Positions 6,553 to 12,481 of a stretch of 12,481 nucleotides of DNA are shown one piece after another; the first letter of the stretch is position 1, and each line of letters opens with the position of its first letter. The translations under genes were made by a program, and so were the position numbers. The notes beneath the pieces were generated by a model. That model searched no databases. It worked only from the letters and a program-made list of their open reading frames with translations, and was not told where the DNA came from. Origin of the DNA: Clostridium sp. (GTDB lineage: Bacteria > Bacillota > Clostridia > Lachnospirales > Lachnospiraceae); contig JAEDOC010000054.1 in assembly GCA_016302185.1 (NCBI GenBank), positions 1 through 12,481 on the forward strand, given 5' to 3'.

Positions 6553-7727
6553 AAACATTCCTTGGACATCGCAGGTCCGGTCACAACCGGAAGGATTCCG
6601 TCTGTCCGCAGAATCGCCCGGTGAATTGCCCCGGCCAGCTCATCTGCCGTATATACCCGGTATCGGCTCAGCTGAAACCGCATTGCCAGCTCCTCCAGAA
6701 GCCCCAGATAGATATCCTTATAATCCCAGTTTTCCGGAAAGCCCCATTTTCTCGCCAGTTCCGGAAAAATATGTTCCGTAAAAAAACGGTATCCATTCAG
6801 GCAGGCCATCGTCTCCTCATCCAGAACTTCCTTTAAATAAAGCTTCAACAATTCCAGCTCCGACATCATCCGGTCAAAATAATAAGGTTCTCCGTGAGGC
6901 GCATCTATATAGTAGCGGCAGCCCTTCAGTCCATACAGCAGGCGGCAGGCTTCCAGATAGCCCAGTGCCATATTTTTCCGGCTCCGTTTCCGGTCAAATT
7001 CCAGCATGCCTCCTAAATCCTCCCTCGGAGCAATATAGAATACATTCGTTCCGTCAGGAATCTTCGTCCAGCGGATCCGGTCCAGCCCGACCCCATAGAT
7101 GCGAATCACAATAATATCCTGATACCCCTGATCCAGAAGCACCTGTATCGGTACATTATCCAGGGTACCTCCATCGGCATACAGTTTTCCCCCCAGCTTC
7201 TCCGTCCTGAAGCCGGGGAGGTAAGCGCTGGCCATCAGGATATCCTCAATCTCTCCCGGCGGCATGGTCTTCACATCTTTTTTCAGAAGCCGCAGATCTG
7301 TAATAGAAACGGTGGTGGCATAAAGCTCACAGGCAGAACTGCGGATCTTTTCTTCGTCCACCGTTTCATGGATCAGCTTCCGCAGCGGAGCGATATCCAA
7401 TCCCCGATCCTTTATAATCTTTTTCATCTCTGCGGCAGCCTCCTGAAAATTTTCCGGGCTTACATTCATCGAAAGTACAGCGGACGGATCCATATTTTCC
7501 CAGATATTCTCCGCTTTCTCCAAATCATCCATACAGATCAGAGCGCCATTCAGTGCCCCCACAGAGACACCGGATACTCCCCGAATCCGGATTCCCGCCT
7601 CCCGCAGCGCCCGCCAGGCGCCAATCTGGAATGCGCCCCTTGCTCCTCCGCCTTCCAGTACCAGTCCATATTCTTTGGATAGATCCAGGGTAATCCGCTC
7701 CCGTCCCAGTGTCACAGACTTTACCAT
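6549..7727 (-). CDS. Patatin-like phospholipase family protein
   Basis: A 392-residue protein with a patatin domain at its N-terminus. GLVLEGGGARGAFQIGAW holds the oxyanion-hole glycines (GGGARG, 26-31). GVSVGALNG is the GXSXG nucleophile elbow with Ser55. ADGGTLDNVP supplies the catalytic Asp185. The dyad is therefore intact and an active acyl hydrolase of membrane phospholipids or other lipid esters is expected. The last roughly 150 residues are an uncharacterised helical extension, with YFDRMMSELELLKLYLKE and a segment rich in aromatic residues. There is no signal peptide or membrane segment, so it is probably cytosolic or membrane-peripheral. The start is ATG 7727; the same frame stays open to a TTG at 7787, but that extension runs through the hairpin region and lacks homology. 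The ribosome binding site is weak (a GGAAAGAAG stretch). It follows the SPFH gene across a terminator-like leader. Confidence 0.92.
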   Translation of the reverse strand: MVKSVTLGRERITLDLSKEYGLVLEGGGARGAFQIGAWRALREAGIRIRGVSGVSVGALNGALICMDDLEKAENIWENMDPSAVLSMNVSPENFQEAAAEMKKIIKDRGLDIAPLRKLIHETVDEEKIRSSACELYATTVSITDLRLLKKDVKTMPPGEIEDILMASAYLPGFRTEKLGGKLYADGGTLDNVPIQVLLDQGYQDIIVIRIYGVGLDRIRWTKIPDGTNVFYIAPREDLGGMLEFDRKRSRKNMALGYLEACRLLYGLKGCRYYIDAPHGEPYYFDRMMSELELLKLYLKEVLDEETMACLNGYRFFTEHIFPELARKWGFPENWDYKDIYLGLLEELAMRFQLSRYRVYTADELAGAIHRAILRTDGILPVVTGPAMSKECF

Positions 7728-7759
7728 ATGACATTTCTTCTTTCCTGTTCCTGATTTCC

Positions 7760-7819
7760 AATCCGGCAAAAAACCGGATTCACACAAGTCTCAAATGCTC
7801 CCCCTGGGTGAATCCGGTT
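7760..7819 (-). terminator. Terminator-like hairpin with a competing second hairpin
   Basis: Hairpin A has a perfect 12-base-pair stem, with AACCGGATTCAC (minus strand 7819-7808) pairing with GTGAATCCGGTT (7783-7772). Its loop is 24 bases, and it is followed at once by Ts to 7768 (run of six, two of them in the stem), as in an intrinsic terminator. Hairpin B uses the second arm of A: AATCCGG (7780-7774) pairs with CCGGATT (7766-7760), with a loop of 7 bases that holds the T run. A and B cannot form together. Hairpin A begins 12 bases after the SPFH stop. It may be a plain terminator or an attenuator; see findings. Confidence 0.75.
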
Positions 7820-7831
7820 CCTCTCTTTATT

Positions 7832-8770
7832 TTATTTCTCCGGTGTCTCCGCAGAAGCAACCTCCGTCAGGCTCTTCACCAGACCAGCCACTCCCTGAAT
7901 CTCCGACGGAATGATAATCTTGGTCGCACGTCCGTCCGCTGCCTTGGCAAAGGCCTCCAGGCTCTTTAACTGCAGTACCGCGTTATCAGCGCCTGCTTCC
8001 TTAATGAAGCGGATACCGTCCGCATTCGCCTTCTGCACCTTCATAATAGCTTCGGCCTGACCTTCCGCCTCGCGAATCATCTTCTCCTTCTCCGCCTCGG
8101 CACGAAGAATCGCTGCTTCCTTCTCCGCCTCCGCTTCCAGAATCGCCGATTCCTTCTTACCTTCCGCTACCAGAATCGTGGATTTCTTCTCTCCCTCTGC
8201 CCGGAGAATAGCCTCACGGCGTTCCCGCTCTGCCTTCATCTGCTTCTCCATGGCGTCCTGAATCGCTGCCGGCGGAATGATATTCTTCAGCTCCACACGG
8301 TTTACCTTGATTCCCCAGGGATCCGTCGCCACATCCAGTGCTGCCCGCATCTTCGTATTGATCGTCTCTCTGGAGGTCAGCGTCTGATCCAGCTCCAGAT
8401 CACCGATAATATTACGAAGGGTGGTCGCCGTCAGGTTCTCAATTGCCATGATCGGATTTTCCACGCCATAGGCAAACAGCTTGGGATCTGTAATCTGGAA
8501 GAACACTACCGTATCAATCTTCATGGTAACATTATCTTTCGTGATGACCGGCTGAGGAGCAAAATCTACCACCTGCTCCTTTAAAATTACCCGTTTTGCC
8601 ACACGGTCAATAAACGGAACCTTAAAATGAATCCCGACCGACCAGGTCTCCAGATAAGCGCCCAGACGTTCCACCACCAGTGCCTGTGCCTGGGGGACAA
8701 TCTTAATACAGGATGACAGTACCAGCAGTACTACCAACGCTATCACTACAAAACTGATAAATGTGCCCAT
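7832..8770 (-). CDS. SPFH/stomatin-like membrane scaffold protein (Band 7 family)
   Basis: A 312-residue protein with one N-terminal membrane segment (about 4-24). The SPFH/Band 7 domain (about 24-180) includes VPQAQALVVERLGAY, GIHFKVPFIDRV, VFFQITDP and LRNIIGDLELDQTL. A long helical coiled coil follows, built of five exact 11-residue repeats (187-241), then a conserved C-terminal segment ending in IIIPSEIQG. Family members (stomatin, QmcA, flotillin-like proteins) form large ring or cage oligomers at the membrane, organise microdomains and often modulate membrane proteases. It lies directly after nfeD: the nfeD TAA touches this ATG, and GAGGAGG sits 8 bases before the start. The nfeD-stomatin pair is a widely conserved gene pair. 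It closely resembles QmcA-type proteins in length; assignment to flotillin proper is less likely. Confidence 0.95.
   Translation of the reverse strand: MGTFISFVVIALVVLLVLSSCIKIVPQAQALVVERLGAYLETWSVGIHFKVPFIDRVAKRVILKEQVVDFAPQPVITKDNVTMKIDTVVFFQITDPKLFAYGVENPIMAIENLTATTLRNIIGDLELDQTLTSRETINTKMRAALDVATDPWGIKVNRVELKNIIPPAAIQDAMEKQMKAERERREAILRAEGEKKSTILVAEGKKESAILEAEAEKEAAILRAEAEKEKMIREAEGQAEAIMKVQKANADGIRFIKEAGADNAVLQLKSLEAFAKAADGRATKIIIPSEIQGVAGLVKSLTEVASAETPEK
8048..8212 (-). repeat. Five in-frame 33-base units encoding hendecad repeats
   Basis: Residues 187-241 of the SPFH protein read as AILRAEGEKKS, TILVAEGKKES, AILEAEAEKEA, AILRAEAEKEK and MIREAEGQAEA. The 11-residue period is characteristic of a nearly straight, slightly right-handed coiled coil. 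No unit is lost or partial, so the frame is kept. Confidence 0.85.
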
Positions 8771-9208
8771 TTATTTTTCCTCCTCAATCTTTCTTACCAT
8801 CAGCTTCACTCCATTTACTGCTTCCACCACTACCATGGTTCCTTCTTCGATGGGACGTCCGTCCACCGAACGGGCCGTCCATTCCTGCCCGCCGATCACG
8901 GCCGCTCCCTCCGCCAGATCATTGTTCACCGCAGCCGTCACCCGGGCTTTCCTTCCCACAAGGCCTTCCACATTGGTCTTAATCGTGTTCTGATTCACGT
9001 ACTTTAACGCCAATGGCCGGGTGAAAATGAGAAGAACAATGGAAACCAGGAAAAAGGCTCCCACCTGAATGTATTTACCGGCACCCAGAAGCGCCAGAAG
9101 AAAAGCGATGATCGCTCCTCCGGCAAACCAGATGGTGGTAAGTGCCATCGTCACTGCTTCGATCCCGGTCAAGACCACGAACGCAGCCAGCCAAATCATC
9201 CATGCCAT
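8771..9208 (-). CDS. NfeD-family membrane protein, short form (OB-fold)
   Basis: A 145-residue protein with three membrane segments (about 3-22, 26-43, 46-65) and a soluble C-terminal OB-fold-like domain (about 78-145: GLVGRKARVTAAV, GGQEWTARSVDGRPIEEG, VVEAVNGVKLMVRKI). It lacks the ClpP-like serine protease domain of long NfeD proteins, so it is the short type that partners SPFH proteins. The start is ATG 9208: GGGAGGG lies 6 bases upstream, whereas the in-frame ATG at 9259 has no ribosome binding site and overlaps the -10 box of the promoter. It is first in a two-gene unit with the stomatin-like gene, whose ATG touches the nfeD stop, implying coupled translation and matched amounts of both proteins. 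Confidence 0.92.
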   Translation of the reverse strand: MAWMIWLAAFVVLTGIEAVTMALTTIWFAGGAIIAFLLALLGAGKYIQVGAFFLVSIVLLIFTRPLALKYVNQNTIKTNVEGLVGRKARVTAAVNNDLAEGAAVIGGQEWTARSVDGRPIEEGTMVVVEAVNGVKLMVRKIEEEK

Positions 9209-9254
9209 ACCGATCCCTCCCGTCTTTGTTGTGAAACCGTCCAGCATTTTCTCT

Positions 9255-9283
9255 ATCATATCATATTGTCAGAATTTATTCAA
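9255..9283 (-). promoter_or_regulatory. Promoter of the nfeD-SPFH operon
   Basis: On the minus strand, TTGAAT (9283-9278), a 17-base spacer and TATGAT (9260-9255), with an extended -10 TG at 9263-9262. Predicted transcription start is near 9248, giving about 40 bases of leader before ATG 9208. A 12-base perfect palindrome, AAACTTAAGTTT (9302-9313), lies just upstream of the -35 and could be a regulator site. Confidence 0.75.
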
Positions 9284-9337
9284 TATATGGATGAATATTC
9301 TAAACTTAAGTTTTTATTACACTTCTGTAAAGAAAAA

Positions 9338-10144
9338 CTAATGAAAAAATAAACTATTTTTCCGACGCTGTCTTGCTGTCTCAAACATCAATATGGAGGC
9401 AGCCACCGCCGCATTCAATGACTCCACCCGGCCTGCCATGGGAATCCTCACATAGCAGTCCGCCAGTGCGGCTGTTTCATCTGTCAGTCCATTGGCCTCA
9501 TTGCCGATGAGGAAGCCAACCGGGCCGGTATAATCCTGATCCTCATAATTCGTTGTTCCCTTCAGGTGAGCTGCATAAAGGCGGATTCCCTGCCTCTTAA
9601 TCTCTGTTATCGCTTCCTTCCAGTCCTTCACATAGACAAAAGGAACACGATAGATGGATCCCATCGTAGAACGGATCACCTTGGGATTGTAGATATCGGC
9701 AGTCGCCTCATTCATCACCACTCCGGTAATCCCCGCTCCCTCTCCGGCCCGCAGGATCGTTCCTAAATTTCCCGGATCCTGCAGCGTTTCCAAAAGCATC
9801 AGATGAGGTACCGCCCCATTCGTTTCTAAGAGATCGGACAGTTCATAAGAAAACTGCTCTGCCACCGCCAGAATTCCCTGCGGTGTCTGTGTATCCGACA
9901 TATACCGCATCACATCGTCAGAAACCGTCTCATACCGGCAGCCGGAGAGGAGTCTCTCCGCCCGCTCTCCCTGCTGGGAAAGAAAGCTTTCCGAAACATA
10001 TGCCTCACGCAGACGCTCTTTGGGGAGCTCCGCAAACATCTTCGGCCCTTCCACAAGAAAAAGCTTCTGTTCTCTGCGCAGCTTCGCCTTCTTTGCCAGT
10101 GCGGAAACCGCTTTAATCCGGGCATTTCCCGTACTTGTTATCAA
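9338..10144 (-). CDS. SpoU/TrmH-family RNA 2'-O-methyltransferase
   Basis: A 268-residue SPOUT enzyme. The N-terminal part is a small L30e-like RNA-binding domain (ITSTGNARIKAVSALAKKAK, then KLFLVEGPKMFAE). The C-terminal part is the trefoil-knot methyltransferase with all SpoU motifs: NLGTILRAGEGAG (126-138), NPKVIRSTMGSIYRVP (153-168), GFLIGNEANGL (210-220) and IPMAGRVESLNAAVAASIL (234-252), where the S-adenosylmethionine site forms. It 2'-O-methylates a ribose in rRNA or tRNA; the target nucleotide is not predictable, though 23S rRNA is common for this subfamily. The start is a TTG at 10144 with perfect AGGAGG 8 bases upstream. A GTG at 10207 in the same frame lies inside nadE and adds 21 non-homologous residues. 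It begins 29 bases after the nadE stop and is probably cotranscribed with it. No convincing terminator follows. Confidence 0.92.
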   Translation of the reverse strand: MITSTGNARIKAVSALAKKAKLRREQKLFLVEGPKMFAELPKERLREAYVSESFLSQQGERAERLLSGCRYETVSDDVMRYMSDTQTPQGILAVAEQFSYELSDLLETNGAVPHLMLLETLQDPGNLGTILRAGEGAGITGVVMNEATADIYNPKVIRSTMGSIYRVPFVYVKDWKEAITEIKRQGIRLYAAHLKGTTNYEDQDYTGPVGFLIGNEANGLTDETAALADCYVRIPMAGRVESLNAAVAASILMFETARQRRKNSLFFH

Positions 10145-10173
10145 TCTTTTATCCTCCTGTATTCCCGCAGCTG

Positions 10174-12093
10174 TTATTCCTGCAGTGTCTCCAGCTCCTC
10201 CAGCCACAGGCGGCTGCAGGCATCACTGGGCATCCTCAAATCTCCCCTCGGAGATACCGCCGCAGAACCCACCTTCGGTCCGTCCGGCAGGCAGGAGCGT
10301 TTGAACTGCTGGTTGAAGAAACGGCGGTAAAATACCTTCAGCCATTTTAATATCGTCTCTTTGTCATAGGTTCCGTCAAAGGCCTTTCTTGCCATCCGGT
10401 AGATCTTGCCCGGATGATAGCCATAACGGAGAATATAGTATAAGAAGAAATCATGGAGCTCATAGGGGCCCACCAGATCCTCTGTCTTCTGTGAAATCTT
10501 TCCGTCCTCCGGCGGCAGCAGCTCCGGGCTGACCGGAGTATCCAGCACATCCAGAAGAACTGCAGATAACTCCTCCTCTTCGCAGGTATCCGCATAATAG
10601 CGAACCAGGTGGCGCACCAGTGTCTTCGGAACCGAAGCATTGACACCGTACATGGACATATGATCCCCGTTATAGGTAGCCCAGCCCAGAGCCAGCTCCG
10701 ACATGTCGCCGGTACCCACAACCATACCATTGTATTTATTGGCGATATCCATCAGCACCTGGGTTCTCTCCCGCGCCTGGGAATTCTCGTAGGTCACATC
10801 ATGCCTGGCCGGATCCTGTTCAATATCCCGGAAATGAATACTTACCGCTTCTTTGATATCTACTTCCTTTAAGGTGGCCCCCAGCTTCCGCGTCATCAGG
10901 CAGGCATTCTGATACGTCCGATCGGTGGTTCCGAAGCAGGGCATGGTCACTGCGATAATATTCTCTCTTGGAATTTCCAGAAGATCAAAGGCACGTACCG
11001 TTACCAGAAGTGCCAGCGTGGAATCCAGACCGCCGGAGATACCAACCACGGCACAACGGCAGCCGGTATGCTTTAACCGCTTCTTTAAGCCCATAGCCTG
11101 GATGGAAAGGATCTCTTCACACCGTTTATTTCTTCCGGCAGCGTCATGGGGAACGAAGGGTGACGGATCGATGGCACGCTCCAGGATCTCATGACTTTCC
11201 TGCAAGGTAAATTCCACAAAGGTGTAGGCTTCCCGCCCCTCGGTCTGATAGGTGGTCATCCGGCGGCGCTCACATTCCAGGCGCTCCAGATCCACATCCG
11301 CGTAAATTGTACCATTGACAAACCGCTGCGATTCCGCCAGAATGTTTCCGTTTTCTGCAATGATGTTCTGACCGCCGAAGACCAAATCCTGGCTGGACTC
11401 GCCTTCTCCGGCGTTGGCATAAATATAAGCGCAGAGCAGTCTGGCCGACTGGCCGCTGATTAAGCTTCTGCGGTAGTCACTCTTGCCTGTCACCTCGCTG
11501 CTGGCGGAACAGTTGACAATCACCGTCGCACCGGCCGAAGCATGACCGATGCTGGGCGGATTCAATACCCAGACATCCTCACAGATTTCGGCGCCCACCA
11601 CCAGGTTTTCCATGTTAGTGCAGGCGAAAAGAATCCTGCTTCCCATGGGCACCATGGTATCCTCCCAGGGAACCGACACCGCGTCTGCCCAGCCCGGGTT
11701 AAAGTGCCGCATCTCATAAAATTCAGAATAGTTGGGAATCCAGCGCTTCGGAACCAGTCCGAGAAGCTTCCCGTCCTGGATCGCCGCCGCCGTATTATAA
11801 AGCTTATTATTATATTCCCACGGAAGTCCCACAAAAATCAGCATATCGCTTCCCTTGGTAAACTCAAGAAGCTTCTTTAATTCGCTCTTTACCTTTGTCA
11901 GAAGGGGTTTCTGGATGAAAAGCTCTCCACAGGTGTATCCGGTCAGAACCAGCTCAGGGAATACCATGATCTTGGCTCCCCGCTCTCTTCCTTCCAGAAT
12001 GCCTTTGCAGACCTGTTCCCGGTTAAACTCCACATCTGCTACCTTTACCTCCGGTGTTGACGCCGCAACACGGATAAAACCGTCTCTTCTCAT
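10174..12093 (-). CDS. nadE: Glutamine-dependent NAD+ synthetase NadE
   Basis: A 639-residue two-domain enzyme for the final step of NAD synthesis, converting deamido-NAD to NAD with ATP and glutamine. The N-terminal nitrilase-like glutaminase (about 5-290) has the Glu-Lys-Cys triad: Glu47 in FPELVLTGY, Lys116 in LVPKRWIPNY and Cys171 in GAEICEDVW. The C-terminal ATP-pyrophosphatase domain has the P-loop GISGGLDSTLALLV (351-364), then GTGDMSELALGW and a conserved C-terminal part with RRFFNQQFKRSCLPDGPK. Length and layout match the long bacterial form (M. tuberculosis type), so it can use glutamine rather than free ammonia. ATG 12093 has GGAG 7 bases upstream, and a good promoter lies just before it. 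Confidence 0.97.
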   Translation of the reverse strand: MRRDGFIRVAASTPEVKVADVEFNREQVCKGILEGRERGAKIMVFPELVLTGYTCGELFIQKPLLTKVKSELKKLLEFTKGSDMLIFVGLPWEYNNKLYNTAAAIQDGKLLGLVPKRWIPNYSEFYEMRHFNPGWADAVSVPWEDTMVPMGSRILFACTNMENLVVGAEICEDVWVLNPPSIGHASAGATVIVNCSASSEVTGKSDYRRSLISGQSARLLCAYIYANAGEGESSQDLVFGGQNIIAENGNILAESQRFVNGTIYADVDLERLECERRRMTTYQTEGREAYTFVEFTLQESHEILERAIDPSPFVPHDAAGRNKRCEEILSIQAMGLKKRLKHTGCRCAVVGISGGLDSTLALLVTVRAFDLLEIPRENIIAVTMPCFGTTDRTYQNACLMTRKLGATLKEVDIKEAVSIHFRDIEQDPARHDVTYENSQARERTQVLMDIANKYNGMVVGTGDMSELALGWATYNGDHMSMYGVNASVPKTLVRHLVRYYADTCEEEELSAVLLDVLDTPVSPELLPPEDGKISQKTEDLVGPYELHDFFLYYILRYGYHPGKIYRMARKAFDGTYDKETILKWLKVFYRRFFNQQFKRSCLPDGPKVGSAAVSPRGDLRMPSDACSRLWLEELETLQE

Positions 12094-12123
12094 GCTTTCT
12101 CTCCTTCAGAATTTATTACTTTC

Positions 12124-12152
12124 ATTCTACTGACTATCCATAGAAAAGTCAA
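12124..12152 (-). promoter_or_regulatory. Promoter of nadE
   Basis: On the minus strand, TTGACT (12152-12147), a 17-base spacer and TAGAAT (12129-12124); each box matches consensus at five of six bases. The predicted start near 12117 gives a leader of about 24 bases containing AAGGAGAG. The gap between the upstream tcdA stop and nadE is only 75 bases and shows no terminator. Confidence 0.8.
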
Positions 12153-12168
12153 ACCATTCAGCCATCCA

Positions 12169-12481
12169 TCACGTATCTGTGCCTGTCAGATCCCGCACCA
12201 CCTTACCGGCAATCATAAGTCCCGCCGCCGACGGCACAAATGAAATACTTCCCGGAATGGAACGGCGGGCGGAGCCTTCCCCCAGCTCCTCTTTCATCAG
12301 TTGTTCCATCAGCACCGGTTCCGGCTCCAGCGGCTTCTCGGTGGAAAACAGAACCGTAAGTCCGCCAAGTCCTCTGGCCTTTAATTCCTTTCGCATCACA
12401 CGGCAGAGAGGACAGACTGACGTTTTTTCAATATCCGCAATCTGAAACAGCTCCGGATGTAGCTTATTGCCTGTACCCATG
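12169..12481 (-). CDS. tcdA: TcdA-like tRNA threonylcarbamoyladenosine dehydratase, C-terminal part
   Basis: The last 104 codons or so of a gene whose start lies beyond the right edge; the ATG at 12480 is internal. The sequence MGTGNKLHPELFQIADIEKTSVCPLCRVMRKELKARG, here read in pieces as GTGNKLHP, IADIEKTSVCPL and VMRKELKARG, followed by GSISFVPSAAGLMIAGKVV, is characteristic of the C-terminal half of the E1-like TcdA (YgdL/CsdL) family. These enzymes use ATP to dehydrate t6A37 in tRNA to the cyclic form. The adenylation (ThiF-type) nucleotide-binding part is out of view, so an intact enzyme cannot be confirmed. It carries a CPLC motif; whether that binds metal is unknown. Confidence 0.88.
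   Translation of the reverse strand, partial: MGTGNKLHPELFQIADIEKTSVCPLCRVMRKELKARGLGGLTVLFSTEKPLEPEPVLMEQLMKEELGEGSARRSIPGSISFVPSAAGLMIAGKVVRDLTGTDT

Noticed and set aside
8708..8770. SPFH protein as a lipoprotein (LSSC near residue 21)
   Set aside because: The four residues fit a lipobox, but the N-terminus has no positive charge before the hydrophobic stretch, and family members are anchored by this segment.
9317..9330. Small hairpin TTACA-GAAG-TGTAA after the SpoU gene as a terminator
   Set aside because: Only five A/T-rich pairs and no following T run on the minus strand; too weak to call.
1..12481. Defence, CRISPR, prophage or other novel system
   Set aside because: Every open stretch is accounted for by housekeeping or common membrane genes; no direct repeat array, integrase, transposase or att-like repeat was seen.

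Overview
The window looks like ordinary chromosomal core DNA of a Gram-positive anaerobe of the class Clostridia, most likely Lachnospiraceae. This is inferred from protein flavour (short clostridial RpoD, QueH instead of QueG, clostridial-type MutY and TcdA), strong AGGAGG-type ribosome binding sites with GTG/TTG starts, and sigma-A-type promoters. All twelve genes lie on the minus strand, so transcription runs from high to low coordinates. I see no mobile element, CRISPR array, tRNA or rRNA, and no gene-free stretch over 300 bases.

Layout in transcription order: (1) the C-terminal end of a TcdA-like tRNA-modifying enzyme at the right edge. (2) A promoter at 12124-12152 driving nadE (glutamine-dependent NAD synthetase) and a SpoU-family RNA methyltransferase that begins at a TTG. 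(3) A promoter at 9255-9283 driving nfeD and an SPFH/stomatin-like gene, whose stop and start codons touch. (4) A leader of 104 bases with a terminator-like hairpin and a competing second hairpin, then a patatin-like lipase. (5) A promoter inside the end of the lipase gene (6524-6552) driving a small three-helix membrane protein, birA, mutY and a diacylglycerol-kinase-like lipid kinase. (6) A near-consensus promoter at 3057-3085 driving rpoD, which ends in a clear intrinsic terminator. (7) A tightly packed trio: queH, a HAD phosphatase, and the start of a zinc/manganese-type ABC transporter lipoprotein cut by the left edge.

The genes fall into three themes. Housekeeping: rpoD, nadE, birA, mutY, and RNA modification by the SpoU protein, QueH and TcdA. 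Membrane organisation and lipids: NfeD, SPFH, the patatin lipase, a small membrane protein and a lipid kinase. Metal uptake: the binding lipoprotein. The membrane/lipid cluster is the most suggestive part, but its joint function is inference. I found no convincing new system. The best leads are the alternative hairpins before the patatin gene, the SPFH-patatin linkage, the structured queH leader and the unnamed membrane protein. Several gene starts were moved downstream because ribosome binding sites and promoters contradict the longest open frames.
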